Source: Actinomadura cremea (lineage in GTDB: Bacteria > Actinomycetota > Actinomycetes > Streptosporangiales > Streptosporangiaceae). Taken from it: a DNA stretch of 64,000 bases. Location: assembly GCF_014648495.1 (NCBI RefSeq), contig NZ_BMRF01000020.1, positions 91,079 through 155,078 on the forward strand, written 5' to 3'. This document shows positions 15,963 through 25,064 of this stretch, in pieces (the stretch's first letter is position 1; each line of letters starts with the position of its first letter). The translations under genes were made by a program, and so were the position numbers. Under the pieces are notes generated by a model. It saw only the letters and a program-made list of their open reading frames with translations. It did not search any database and was not told where the DNA came from.

Positions 15963-18893
15963 ATGTCCGGATCGTTTGGCATCCTGGAGCGTGTGAGCAC
16001 GCGCGCGATGAGTCCCGTCCTGGTCGGGCGGTCCGAGGAGCTGCGGCGGCTGCGGGACGCCCTCGCCGCGGCGCCCGGGGCCGTGCTCGTCGGCGGGGAG
16101 GCGGGGCTCGGCAAGACGCGGCTGATCCGGGAGTTCGCCGGGTGCGTGGGCGATCGGGCCCGGGTGCTGGTCGGCGGGTGCCTGGAGCTGGGCTCGGACG
16201 GCCTGCCGTTCGCGCCGTTCACGACCGTCCTGCGCGACCTGGTGCGCGACATCGGCATCGACGGCGTCGCGGAGCTGGTACCGCGCGGCGACACCGGCGC
16301 CCTGGCCCGGCTGCTGCCCGAGTTCGGCGAGCCCGAGCGCGACGCGGCGTCCGGAGAGGAGCGGGCGCGGCTGTTCGAGCTGGTCCTGACGCTGCTGGAG
16401 CGCCTCGCCGAGCGGCGCCCGATCGTGCTCGTCATCGAGGACGCCCACTGGGCGGATCGTTCCACCCGCGACCTGCTGGCCTTCCTGACCCGCAACCTGG
16501 GCGACGCCCCCGTGCTCATCGTGGTGACGTACCGGACGGACGAGCTGCACCGCGGGCATCCGCTGCGGACGCTGCTCGCGGGGCTGGAACGGGTCGAGCG
16601 GGTGCAGCGGCTGGAGCCGACGCGGCTGTCGCGCACCGAGACCGCCGCGCTCGTCACGGCGCTGCTCGGCGACGAGCCGCCGACCGGGCTGGTGGAGCGG
16701 ATCGTCGAGCGCAGCGAGGGCAACCCGCTGTTCATCGAGGCGCTGCTCGACGACGACGGCACGCTGGCGTCCGAACTGCCCGAGTCGCTGCGCGACCTGC
16801 TGCTGGCCGGGGTGCAGCGGCTCCCGGAGGAGACGCAGGACGTGCTGCGGGACGCCAGCGGCGGCGGCACCCGCATCGAGCACGCGCTGCTCACGGCGGT
16901 GTCCGGGCTGGACGACGCCGCGCTGACCCGCACGCTGCGCCCGGCCGTCGCGGCGAACATCCTGGTCGTGGACGGCGACGGCTACGCGTTCCGGCACGCG
17001 CTGATCCGCGAGGCCGTCCACGACGACCTGCTGCCCGGCGAGCACACGCGGCTGCACACCCGGTACGCGGAGGCGCTGGAGAACGATCCCGGGCTGGTCC
17101 CGGACGGGCGGTTGTGGGTGGAGCTGAGCCACCACTGGAAGGCCGCGCACAATGCCGTGTGGGCCCTCGTCGCGTCGTGGCGGGCGGCGGCGTACGCGCG
17201 CAAGGCGCTCGCGTACGCGGAGTGCCTGACGATGCTGTCGCGCGTCATCGAGCTGTGGGAGCGGGTCCCGGACGCGTCCGAGCGCATCGGCGCCGACCTG
17301 GAGCGGGTTCTGGAGAAGGCCGCGCGGACCGCCGACCTGGCGGGCGAGTACAAGCGCGGCATCCGGCTGGCGTCCGCGGCGCTGAGCGAGATCGGCGAGG
17401 CCGGTGACGCCGGCGACGACCCCGACGTCCGGGAGCGGCGCGCGGAGTTGCTCGCGCTGCGGGGCCGGATGCGGTACCAGATGGCCCGGCCCGGGTTCAT
17501 CGAGGACGTCCGCGCGGCCGCCGAAGAGCTGCCGCCCGACCGGCGCACGGTGCTGCGCGCCCGCGTGCTGTCCACGCTCGCCACCTACATCCGGTTCACG
17601 ACGAACATCGTCGAGGCGCGCGCCGCGGCGGCCGAGTCGTACGCCATCGCGCGGGAGCTGGCGGACCCGGTGGCGGAGTCGCACGCGCTGTGCACGCTGT
17701 TCTGCACCGACATCGACTACACCGACGGCTCGATGCTCGCCGAGATCGCCGACTCGGCGGCCCGCAGCGGCGACCACGGCGCGCTGATGCGGCACGCGGT
17801 GATCCGGTCGCACTTCCTGGAGGGCGCCGGCCTGCACGCGGAGGCCGCGGAGGTGGCCCGGCTCGGCAAGGAGACCGCCAGCCGGTTCGGGCTCGCCCGC
17901 ACCGACGGCACGTTCCTGTGCATCAACGAGGCCGAGCCGCTGGTGTCGCTCGGCCGGTGGGACGAGGCGCTCGCCGTGATGGAGCAGGCCCTGGCGCAGG
18001 AGCCGTCCGTCACGACCCGCACGTCGCTGCTCGTGATGTCGGGAGAGATCGCCCTGTTCCGGGGCGAGCCGGAGATCGCCCGCGAGCGGCTGACGCGCGC
18101 GGGCCGCGTCACCAACGAGCAGACGGCCTGGCTGAAGACGCAGGACTACTTCTCCACGCAGCGGCTCCGGGCACGCCTCGCGCTGGCCGACGGCGACCCG
18201 GCCGCCGCGCTGGAGGCCGTCCTGCGGGTGGTGGAGCGGCCGGGCCTCCCGGACGACGCGCGGTTCACGTGGCCCGCGCTGAAGCTCGGCGTCACCGCCT
18301 GCGCCGAGATCGGTCCGGCCGCCGACGCCGACCTGGAGCGCATCGCGGAGCGCGCGGCGGCGCTGCCGTGCCTCGGCCGCCTGCAGGAGGTGCACCGGCT
18401 CGCGTTCGACGCCGAGCTGGGGCTCGCCCGCGGTGCCGTCGACCGGGCCGCGTGGGACGGCGTCGCCGCCGCGTGGGAGCGGATCGGCAACCCGTTCGAG
18501 CGGGCGGCGGCGCTGGTGCGGGCGGCCGAGGCCGCACTGGCGGAAGGCGACCACGACGCGGCGTCCGTCCGGCTCGGCACCGCCGCCGACCTCGCGCGCG
18601 GGCTGCGCGCCGAGCCGCTCGCCGGGCTCGTCGCCGACCTGCTGCGCCGCACCCGGAGCCCGCGGAACGGGACGGCTCCGCTCGGGCTGACGCCGCGCGA
18701 GTTCGAGGTGCTGCGGCTCGTCGCCGAGGGCCGCAGCAACCGCGACATCGCCGCGGCGCTGTTCATCTCCGCGAAGACGGCCAGCGTGCACGTCTCCAAC
18801 ATCCTCGGCAAGCTCGACGTCGCCAGCCGCGGGGAGGCCGCCGCGACCGCGCACCGGCTCTCCCTGTTCCGCGAGGCCGAACCGGCCTCCTGA
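15963..18893 (+). CDS. Large AAA-ATPase LuxR-family transcriptional regulator (LAL/MalT-like)
   Basis: About 976 residues. An N-terminal STAND/AAA NTPase has VLVGRSEELRRLRDAL, Walker A GGEAGLGKT and Walker B IVLVIEDAHWAD. A long alpha-helical, TPR-like middle (~430-900) follows. The C-terminal LuxR helix-turn-helix reads GLTPREFEVLRLVAEGRSNR then DIAAALFISAKTASVHVSNI. Such regulators are ATP-dependent switches, often pathway-specific activators. The start is uncertain: ATG 15963 is used, but GTG 15993 (GGAG only 3 nt away) and ATG 16008 are possible. It begins 13 bp after the racemase-like gene and may be co-transcribed with it. Confidence 0.87.
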   Translation: MSGSFGILERVSTRAMSPVLVGRSEELRRLRDALAAAPGAVLVGGEAGLGKTRLIREFAGCVGDRARVLVGGCLELGSDGLPFAPFTTVLRDLVRDIGIDGVAELVPRGDTGALARLLPEFGEPERDAASGEERARLFELVLTLLERLAERRPIVLVIEDAHWADRSTRDLLAFLTRNLGDAPVLIVVTYRTDELHRGHPLRTLLAGLERVERVQRLEPTRLSRTETAALVTALLGDEPPTGLVERIVERSEGNPLFIEALLDDDGTLASELPESLRDLLLAGVQRLPEETQDVLRDASGGGTRIEHALLTAVSGLDDAALTRTLRPAVAANILVVDGDGYAFRHALIREAVHDDLLPGEHTRLHTRYAEALENDPGLVPDGRLWVELSHHWKAAHNAVWALVASWRAAAYARKALAYAECLTMLSRVIELWERVPDASERIGADLERVLEKAARTADLAGEYKRGIRLASAALSEIGEAGDAGDDPDVRERRAELLALRGRMRYQMARPGFIEDVRAAAEELPPDRRTVLRARVLSTLATYIRFTTNIVEARAAAAESYAIARELADPVAESHALCTLFCTDIDYTDGSMLAEIADSAARSGDHGALMRHAVIRSHFLEGAGLHAEAAEVARLGKETASRFGLARTDGTFLCINEAEPLVSLGRWDEALAVMEQALAQEPSVTTRTSLLVMSGEIALFRGEPEIARERLTRAGRVTNEQTAWLKTQDYFSTQRLRARLALADGDPAAALEAVLRVVERPGLPDDARFTWPALKLGVTACAEIGPAADADLERIAERAAALPCLGRLQEVHRLAFDAELGLARGAVDRAAWDGVAAAWERIGNPFERAAALVRAAEAALAEGDHDAASVRLGTAADLARGLRAEPLAGLVADLLRRTRSPRNGTAPLGLTPREFEVLRLVAEGRSNRDIAAALFISAKTASVHVSNILGKLDVASRGEAAATAHRLSLFREAEPAS

Positions 18894-18961
18894 CGGCCGC
18901 TGTCCGGCGCGCCTCGCCGACGCCGCCCGGACGAGCCTCCAGGAGCCCTGAGAACGCCGAA

Positions 18962-18990
18962 GGGCGGGCCGCGCATCGGGCGGCCCGCCC
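18962..18990. terminator. Hairpin terminator after the LuxR-type regulator gene
   Basis: An 11-bp perfect stem (GGGCGGGCCGC / GCGGCCCGCCC) with a 7-nt loop, followed by CTTCT. It lies between converging genes and probably serves both. Confidence 0.7.
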
Positions 18991-19025
18991 CTTCTCACCG
19001 CGTCCTCGCCCGACGCGTCCGCGCG

Positions 19026-19853
19026 CTACTTCGGGACGCGCGCCACGCAGAGGACCGTCTGCCCGAACGGCGGCTTGACGAACCGCTCGATCGTGCGGGT
19101 GAACGGCACGACCGTCCGGTCGTAGATCTTCACCAGCTTGGGGTCGGGGTAGCCGGCGCCGCCGCGCCGCACCGCGAACCACCAGGCGATGCCGCCGAGG
19201 AAGTTGATCGGCTTGAGGACCTCGGGGACGAGCCCCGCCTCGCGCACCGACTTGCCCAGCGTCGCCGGGGTGTACCGGGTGACGTGCCCGACCTTGCGGT
19301 CGAAGTCGCCGTAGAGCTGCATGTATCCGGGCACCCAGATGACGATCCGGCCGCCGGGGAGGGTCACGGCGGCGAGGTCGCGCAGCGCCTGGACGTCGTC
19401 CTTGATGTGCTCCAGGACGTTCATCATCACGACGGTGTCGACCTTCTGCCGGATCTCGATCTCGGCCGGCAGCGCCAGGTCGATGACCTCGACGTCGTCG
19501 TTGCCCTCGTAGCGCTCGCGCAGCTCGCCCACGCAGTACGGGTCGTTGTCGCTGACGACGAGGTAGTCGAGCCGCCCCGCGAACTGCTCGGAGAAGTGCC
19601 CGAGCCCGGAGCCGACCTCCAGCATGGAGCGGCCCACGTGCGGCGCGACGGTGTCGTACTCGTACTTGCGGTAGTTGCGGGCCTCGTCCCCGCCCAGGTG
19701 GTTCTCCAGTGCCCCCTCACCGGCGGCCGGCTGGACGACGTCGCCGTCCTTCGTCGGCGGCGGCGCGGGCGACCGCTTGGGGCCGCTGCCGACCAGATTG
19801 AGGAGGGTTCCGGCAATGGACTTCTTCTGACCAGGTGGCTGCATACTTCCCAC
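19026..19853 (-). CDS. Class I SAM-dependent methyltransferase
   Basis: This 275-residue protein has a ~60-residue polar N-terminal extension and then a Methyltransf_23/25-type domain. Motif I is SMLEVGSGLGHFSEQFA, the acidic residue lies in LVVSDNDPYC, and VVMMNVLEHIKDDVQALRDL plus LPGGRIVIWVPGYMQLYGDF follow. The sequence VPGYMQLYGDFDRKVGHVTRY is typical of methyltransferases found near polysaccharide and glycosyltransferase genes. The C terminus contains a mildly hydrophobic patch (INFLGGIAWWFAV) that could touch membrane. The gene stands alone between converging and tandem neighbours; its acceptor is unknown. Confidence 0.82.
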   Translation of the reverse strand: MGSMQPPGQKKSIAGTLLNLVGSGPKRSPAPPPTKDGDVVQPAAGEGALENHLGGDEARNYRKYEYDTVAPHVGRSMLEVGSGLGHFSEQFAGRLDYLVVSDNDPYCVGELRERYEGNDDVEVIDLALPAEIEIRQKVDTVVMMNVLEHIKDDVQALRDLAAVTLPGGRIVIWVPGYMQLYGDFDRKVGHVTRYTPATLGKSVREAGLVPEVLKPINFLGGIAWWFAVRRGGAGYPDPKLVKIYDRTVVPFTRTIERFVKPPFGQTVLCVARVPK

Positions 19854-19997
19854 TCGCTGGGTGCGTTTTCGCCGTGTCGGCTCTCGTTTCGCCGGATCCT
19901 GGGACCTGTTCCTCGACGGAACGGTCCGATCTCGGGCGCGAATCCGGTCAGTGTATCGATCCGAGCCTCACAACGCGTCGCCGCGCGTCACCAGGGG

Positions 19998-21944
19998 TCA
20001 GGTGACGCGGCGGTGGACGTCCTCCATGCGGCTGGGGCCCGGTTCGGACGGGGCGATCCACGGGCCGGGGATGGACGGGTCGAGCACCCCCTCCTCGACC
20101 CACGTGAACGCGCCGTCGAGCACAGCGCGCGCGAGCCGCACGTCCATCGCGTCCGTGTTGCGCCACAGGCCGTCGAACAGCTCCTCCACCCGCACCCGAG
20201 ACTGCTTGCAGAACGCGTCCGCGAGCAGAAGCGCCGACTTGCCGTGCCCCTCGCGGCCGTCCTGCAGCGGGCCCTTGCCGGACGCGTCGGCGTGCGCGCG
20301 CACACAGACGGCGCTCATCGCGTACAGCTCGGCGCCGATGTCGACCATCCGGCCGAGGAAGCCCTGCTTCTGCTCCAGGCCGCCCTGCCAGCGGCCCGCC
20401 GCGTAGAAGATCGACCGGGCGAGCTTGCGGGCGGCGCGCTCCGCGTAGCGCAGGTGCCGGGCGAGCGGGCCGAACTCGGCGTACGAGCCGGGCCGCTGCC
20501 CCGCGCCCGTGACGAGGGTCGGCAGCCAGCGCGCGTAGAACCCGCCGGCGCGCGCGGCCGCCCGCGCCTTCCCGGCCGCGGACGTGTCGGGGTCGATGAT
20601 GTCGCCGGCCACCGACAGGTGCGCGTCCACCGCCTCCCGCGCGATCAGCAGGTGCATGATCTCGCTGGACCCCTCGAAGATCCGGTTGATCCGCAGGTCG
20701 CGGAGCATCTGCTCGGCCGGGACGCCCCGCTCGCCGCGCGCGGCGAGCGACTCGGCCGTCTCGTAGCCCCGGCCGCCGCGCACCTGCACCAGTTCGTCGC
20801 CGACCTTGCAGGCCATCTCCGACGACCACAGCTTCGCGAGCGCCGCCTCGATCCGGATGTCATTGCGCTCGTCGTCGGCGAGCCGCGCCGACAGGTCGTG
20901 GACGGCCTCCATCGCGTACGCCGTCGCGGCGATGAACGCGATCTTGCGGGCGACCGCCTCGTGCCGCCCGACCGGGCGGCCCCACTGCACCCGCTCCGCC
21001 GACCACTCCCGGGCGATCTTCGTCGCCCACTTGCCGCTCCCCGCGCACATCGCCGGCAGCGACAGCCGTCCGGTGTTGAGGGTCGCCAGCGCGATCTTCA
21101 GCCCGGCGCCCTCCTTCCCGATCATGTTCGCCTTCGGGACGCGCACGTCGTGGAAGCGCGTGACCCCGTTCTCGATCCCGCGCAGCCCCATGAACCGGTT
21201 CCGGTTCTCGACCGTGATGCCCGGAGTGTCCATGTCGACGATGAACGCCGAGATGCCGCCCCTGCGGCCGTCCGCCTTCGGGACCCGCGCCATCACCACG
21301 ACGAGGTCGGCCACCACCCCGTTCGTCGTCCACAGCTTCACGCCGTTGAGGACGTACTCGTCCCCGTCGGGCGTCGCGGTCGCGCGCAGCCGCGCCGGGT
21401 CGGAGCCGACGTCGGGCTCGGTCAGCAGGAACGCGCTGAGCTGCGTCGCGCAGCGCGGCAGCCACGCGTCCTTCTGCTCGTCCGTGCCGAACATCTTCAC
21501 CGGCTGCGGGACGCCGATCGACTGGTGCGCCGACAGCAGCGCCCCGATCGCCGGGCTCACCGACCCCGCGATCATCAGCGCGCGCCCGTAGTGGAACTGG
21601 CCGAGCCCGAGGCCGCCGTACCGCTCGGGGATCTTCATGCCGAACGCCCCGAGGTCGCGCAGGCCCCGTATCGTCTCGTCCGGGATGCGCGCGTCCCGCT
21701 CGATCCGCACCGGATCGACCTCGGCGGCGCAGAACTCGGTGAGCTTCGCCAGGAACGCGTCGCCCTTCGCGCGGTCCGCCTCGCCGGGGAGCGGGTGCGG
21801 GTGCACGAGGTCGAGCCGGAAGTCGCCGAGGAACAGCTGCTTGCCGAAGCTCGGCAGCCGCCATTCGGACTCCCGTGCCTCTTCCGCCACCTTCCGGGCG
21901 GTCCGCTCGTCAACGTGCTCCGCGCTGCGAACCGTCTGACTCAT
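19998..21944 (-). CDS. Acyl-CoA dehydrogenase, long (VLCAD/ACAD9-like) form
   Basis: This 648-residue FAD-dependent acyl-CoA dehydrogenase should catalyse the first, alpha/beta-dehydrogenating step of beta-oxidation. The N-terminal helical domain includes GLRDLGAFGMKIPERYGGLG; the middle domain has AFLLTEPDVGSDPAR and GVKLWTTNG; the C-terminal domain has VQVRGGRGYETAESLAARGE and LRINRIFEGSSEIMHLLIAR, where the Glu of IFEGSSEI is in the usual catalytic region. The ~150-residue C-terminal extension makes it longer than ordinary FadE (~390) and like the membrane-associated VLCAD group. It is divergent from an IclR regulator, with an operator-like palindrome between them. Confidence 0.92.
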   Translation of the reverse strand: MSQTVRSAEHVDERTARKVAEEARESEWRLPSFGKQLFLGDFRLDLVHPHPLPGEADRAKGDAFLAKLTEFCAAEVDPVRIERDARIPDETIRGLRDLGAFGMKIPERYGGLGLGQFHYGRALMIAGSVSPAIGALLSAHQSIGVPQPVKMFGTDEQKDAWLPRCATQLSAFLLTEPDVGSDPARLRATATPDGDEYVLNGVKLWTTNGVVADLVVVMARVPKADGRRGGISAFIVDMDTPGITVENRNRFMGLRGIENGVTRFHDVRVPKANMIGKEGAGLKIALATLNTGRLSLPAMCAGSGKWATKIAREWSAERVQWGRPVGRHEAVARKIAFIAATAYAMEAVHDLSARLADDERNDIRIEAALAKLWSSEMACKVGDELVQVRGGRGYETAESLAARGERGVPAEQMLRDLRINRIFEGSSEIMHLLIAREAVDAHLSVAGDIIDPDTSAAGKARAAARAGGFYARWLPTLVTGAGQRPGSYAEFGPLARHLRYAERAARKLARSIFYAAGRWQGGLEQKQGFLGRMVDIGAELYAMSAVCVRAHADASGKGPLQDGREGHGKSALLLADAFCKQSRVRVEELFDGLWRNTDAMDVRLARAVLDGAFTWVEEGVLDPSIPGPWIAPSEPGPSRMEDVHRRVT

Positions 21945-22056
21945 GCGGGCTCCTCGAAACTGCCGTCCGTCCGTTGCGGGGCTACTCCCCGCATCGCGGC
22001 CGGCTACTCCTCTGCGCAGGTCAGGACATGTCCGCCCGGATCTCCTTCACGGGTCT

Positions 22057-22073
22057 GGTCAAAGCCCTTGACC
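22057..22073. promoter_or_regulatory. Candidate IclR operator GGTCAA-N5-TTGACC
   Basis: A perfect 6-bp inverted repeat with a 5-bp centre in the divergent region between the acyl-CoA dehydrogenase and iclR-type genes, ending 30 bp before the regulator ATG. Its position fits autoregulation and control of the dehydrogenase. A small GCGGGG/CCCCGC hairpin (21976-21992) lies nearer the dehydrogenase gene. Confidence 0.45.
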
Positions 22074-22103
22074 GGCACCGACCGGCAGGGTTCGCTTTGC
22101 GTG

Positions 22104-22865
22104 ATGGACGAGACACGCAGACCTACACTCATCGCCTCGGTGCAGCGTGCTCTGCATCTGATGGAGGCGGTGTCGTCGCACCCCAGCGGTGCGCCCGCCA
22201 AGCAGCTCGCCCGCGAGGCCGGCCTCCCCCTCGCCACGACGTACCACCTGCTGCGCACCCTCGCGCACGAGGGCTACGCCACGCGGCTGTCCGACGGCGT
22301 CTGGGTGCTCGGCGACCGCATCGGGAGCCTGCACGGCAAGAGCAAGGCCCAGCAGCTCCTCGCCCGCATCCGCCCCGCCCTCGTCGCACTCCGGGACGAA
22401 CTGGGCGCCGCGGCCTACTTCGCCATGCACGTGGACGGCGAGATCAGGCTCATCGACATCGTCGACGGCCCCCGCACGCCCCGCGTCGACGTCTGGGTCG
22501 GCTTCGACGAGGCCCCGCACGCCACCGCGCTCGGCAAGTGCCTGATCGCCCAGCTCGACGAGGAGCGCCGCCGCGACTACCTCGCCCGGCACACCCTCGC
22601 CGACCTCACCCCGCACACGATCACCGAACCGCACCGGCTGCTGCGCACGCTGCGCTCGGCCACCGGCCTGTCCATCGACCGCGAGGAGTACGCGCTCGGC
22701 ACCGGCTGCGCCGCCGTCCCGGTCACCGACGCGACCGGCACCGTCCGCGCGGCCCTCGCCATCTCCTGCCGGCCCGCGAAGCTCACCCGGATCGAGCGCT
22801 CCGCCGACCGGTTGCGGGCCACCGCCGCCAGCCTGCAGCGGACGATCACGCTCCCCGTCCCGTAG
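22104..22865 (+). CDS. IclR-family transcriptional regulator
   Basis: This 253-residue protein starts at ATG 22104 (an adjacent in-frame GTG at 22101 is possible). The N-terminal winged helix is ASVQRALHLMEAVSSHPSGA, PAKQLAREAGLPLATTYHLL, RTLAHEGY. The C-terminal IclR effector domain (~75-250) contains ALVALRDELGAAAYFAMHVD, the hallmark PHATALGKCLIAQLDEE and GLSIDREEYALGTGCAAVPV. IclR proteins respond to small carboxylic acids. Divergence from the acyl-CoA dehydrogenase and the nearby crotonase and thiolase suggest an acyl- or carboxylate-derived effector. The real frame is embedded in a much longer open frame upstream, which is a GC artefact. Confidence 0.92.
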   Translation: MDETRRPTLIASVQRALHLMEAVSSHPSGAPAKQLAREAGLPLATTYHLLRTLAHEGYATRLSDGVWVLGDRIGSLHGKSKAQQLLARIRPALVALRDELGAAAYFAMHVDGEIRLIDIVDGPRTPRVDVWVGFDEAPHATALGKCLIAQLDEERRRDYLARHTLADLTPHTITEPHRLLRTLRSATGLSIDREEYALGTGCAAVPVTDATGTVRAALAISCRPAKLTRIERSADRLRATAASLQRTITLPVP

Positions 22866-22868
22866 CGG

Positions 22869-23663
22869 TCAGCGCCCCCGGAAGTCGGGGGCGCGGTTCT
22901 CCAGGAACGCGGTGACGCCCTCGGCGGCGTCCTCGCTGCCCGCCAGCCGCACCAGCTCGCCCAGCAGGTGCTCGACCTGGTCCTCCAGCGGGCGTCCCTC
23001 GATCGCGAAGAACGCGTCGCGGCCCCGGCGCAGCCCGAGCGGGCTCTTGGCCGCGATCGTCCGCGCGAGCCCGTCCACCCGCGCGTCCAGCTCGTCCCGC
23101 GGCACCACCTCGGTGACCAGGCCGATCTCCCGGCCCTCCGCCGCGGTGATCCGGCCGCCGGTGCAGTACAGCTTGAACGCCTGCTTCGGGACGACGTTCC
23201 GGTTGATGATCGCCATGATCATCATCGGCCAGAGGCCCACGTCGACCTCGGGCGTCGCCAGCTTCACGTCGTCCGCCGCGACCACCAGGTCGCACGCCGC
23301 CGCCAGGCCGAGCCCGCCCGCGACCGCGTGCCCCGCCAGCCGCGCGATGACCGGCTTGCCGAGCTTCGGGAACGCCGTGAACAGCCGGAACGGCGCGCTC
23401 TCCCGGATCGCGCCGGGGTCGGCCACCGACCGTCCGTCCGCCTGCCGCGCGCCCAGCCCGCCGAGGTCGGCGCCCGCGCAGAACGCCCGGTCCCCCGCGC
23501 CCGTCAGGACGATCACGCGCACGTCGTCGTCGCCCTTCGCCCGCTCGAACGCGTCCAGCAGCTCGTCGATCATCCGGTCGCTCAGCGCGTTCCGCGCGTC
23601 CGGCCGGTTCAGCGTGATCCGCGCGACCCGCTCGTCGACCGTGTACAGAACCGTCTCGTACAT
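22869..23663 (-). CDS. Enoyl-CoA hydratase/isomerase (crotonase) family protein lacking one hydratase Glu
   Basis: This 264-residue protein uses the ATG at 23663 because GAGGA precedes it; longer frames upstream are artefacts. Crotonase features: ARITLNRPDARNALSDRMID, oxyanion-hole AFCAGADLGGLG and GHAVAGGLGLAAACDLV. In rat enoyl-CoA hydratase the catalytic Glu144 lies in GGGCEL; here the aligned position is Gly (GGLGLA). The second Glu (164) is kept in ATPEVDVGLWP. A one-Glu crotonase is typical of isomerases or other activities rather than hydration, so hydratase is not assured. The gene converges on iclR with only 3 bp between stops. Confidence 0.86.
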   Translation of the reverse strand: MYETVLYTVDERVARITLNRPDARNALSDRMIDELLDAFERAKGDDDVRVIVLTGAGDRAFCAGADLGGLGARQADGRSVADPGAIRESAPFRLFTAFPKLGKPVIARLAGHAVAGGLGLAAACDLVVAADDVKLATPEVDVGLWPMMIMAIINRNVVPKQAFKLYCTGGRITAAEGREIGLVTEVVPRDELDARVDGLARTIAAKSPLGLRRGRDAFFAIEGRPLEDQVEHLLGELVRLAGSEDAAEGVTAFLENRAPDFRGR

Positions 23664-23744
23664 GTCCGTCCTCACCCGTCCGCGCGGCACCGTCGTCCCC
23701 GAGGATGCCGCATCCCCGCCCGGCGGCCGCACCCGCCTCACGCG

Positions 23745-23796
23745 CACGTGCGGCCTCGACTCCGCACCGCCGGGCGGGGAGTCGAGGCCGCACGTG
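23745..23796. terminator. Long 19-bp-stem hairpin between thiolase and crotonase genes
   Basis: A perfect 19-bp inverted repeat (CACGTGCGGCCTCGACTCC / GGAGTCGAGGCCGCACGTG) with a 14-nt loop. Both flanking genes read leftward, so it lies just after the thiolase stop and before the crotonase start. It is probably a terminator, without a U-run. Confidence 0.6.
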
Positions 23797-23831
23797 AACG
23801 ACGTTCCGTTATGCCGTCACCGGTGCTCGGG

Positions 23832-24965
23832 TCAGAGCCGCTCGATGATGGTGGCGTTGGCCTGGCCGCCGCCCTCGCACATGGTCTGGAGGCCGTAGCG
23901 GCCGCCGGTACGCTCCAGCTCGTGCAGGAGCTTGGTCATCAGGACGCCGCCGGTGGCGCCCAGCGGGTGGCCGAGGGCGATCGCGCCGCCGTTGGGGTTG
24001 GTCTTCTCGAGGGACGCGCCGGTGTCGCGGGCCCACGCCAGCGGGACCGGGGCGAACGCCTCGTTGACCTCGAAGACGTCGATGTCGTCGATCTTGAGGC
24101 CGGCGCGGGTGAGGGCCTTCTCGGTGGCGGGGATCGGGCCGGTCAGCATGTAGACCGGGTCCGATCCGGTCACCGCGAGGGTGTGGATGCGGGCGCGCGG
24201 GGTGAGGTTGTGCCGCTTGACGGCCTCCTCGGACGCGATCATCACGGCGGACGAGCCGATGGAGATCTGCGAGGCGACGGCGGCGGTGATGCGGCCGCCC
24301 TCCCGCAGGAGCTTCAGCCCGGCCATCTTCTCCATGGTGGTGTCGGGGCGGGCGCCCTCGTCCTTGGCGAGACCCGCGATGGGGGCGATCTCGCGGTCGA
24401 AGTAGCCGGCCTCGATGGCCTTGGCCGCGCGCTGGTGGCTCTCCAGCGAGAACTTCTCCAGGTCCTCGCGGCTGAAGTCCCACTTCTCGGCCATCAGCTC
24501 CGCGCCGCGGAACTGCGAGATCTCCTGCATGCCGTACCGCTCGCCCCAGCCCTCGCCGTAGGGGAAGTCCATCCCCTTGACGATGCTGGAGCCCATCGGC
24601 ACCTTCGCCATCTGCTCGACGCCGGCGGCGACCACCAGGTCCTGGGTGCCCGACAGGACGCCCTGGGCGGCGAAGTGGATCGCCTGCTGCGAGGAGCCGC
24701 ACTGCCGGTCGATCGTCACGCCGGGCACGTTCTCCGGCAGGCCCGCCGACAGCCACGCGGTGCGCGCGATGTCGAGCGCCTGGGGGCCGACCTGCATGAC
24801 ACAGCCCATGATCACGTCTTCCACCGCGGACGGGTCGGCCCCGGTGCGGTTGACGAGTTCCTTGAGCACGTGGGCCCCGAGGTCGGCGGGGTGCACGTCC
24901 TTGAGGGCGCCCTTCTTGGTACCGACGGGGGTACGGACCGCGCCGACGATGTACGCCTCGGCCAC
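23832..24965 (-). CDS. Thiolase (acetyl-CoA C-acyltransferase)
   Basis: This 377-residue thiolase should cleave 3-ketoacyl-CoA or condense acetyl-CoA. All three active-site elements are present: Cys89 in DRQCGSSQQA, His in GAIALGHPLGATG, and the proton-transfer Cys in TMCEGGGQANA. NEAFA is also intact. It starts at GTG 24965 with GGAGG upstream. The length and VNEAFAPVPLAW fit FadA-type steroid/lipid thiolases of actinomycetes. It neighbours a crotonase and, beyond, the acyl-CoA dehydrogenase. GTCAGTCAGT-like repeats upstream (25012-25022) could be half-sites for a lipid-responsive regulator, but this is weak. Confidence 0.93.
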   Translation of the reverse strand: MAEAYIVGAVRTPVGTKKGALKDVHPADLGAHVLKELVNRTGADPSAVEDVIMGCVMQVGPQALDIARTAWLSAGLPENVPGVTIDRQCGSSQQAIHFAAQGVLSGTQDLVVAAGVEQMAKVPMGSSIVKGMDFPYGEGWGERYGMQEISQFRGAELMAEKWDFSREDLEKFSLESHQRAAKAIEAGYFDREIAPIAGLAKDEGARPDTTMEKMAGLKLLREGGRITAAVASQISIGSSAVMIASEEAVKRHNLTPRARIHTLAVTGSDPVYMLTGPIPATEKALTRAGLKIDDIDVFEVNEAFAPVPLAWARDTGASLEKTNPNGGAIALGHPLGATGGVLMTKLLHELERTGGRYGLQTMCEGGGQANATIIERL

Positions 24966-25064
24966 TACGCCTCCAACTGTCTGGGTTCCGTCCCGAAACC
25001 GAGTGTGATTCGGTCAGTCAGTATGAGATTACAGGGCCGACGGCGCAACGACATGTGACGGGGG

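Noticed and set aside
23745-23796. The 19-bp palindrome as a possible attachment or mobile-element end
   Set aside because: It is a single hairpin between two genes with no flanking duplication or recombinase, so a terminator is simpler.
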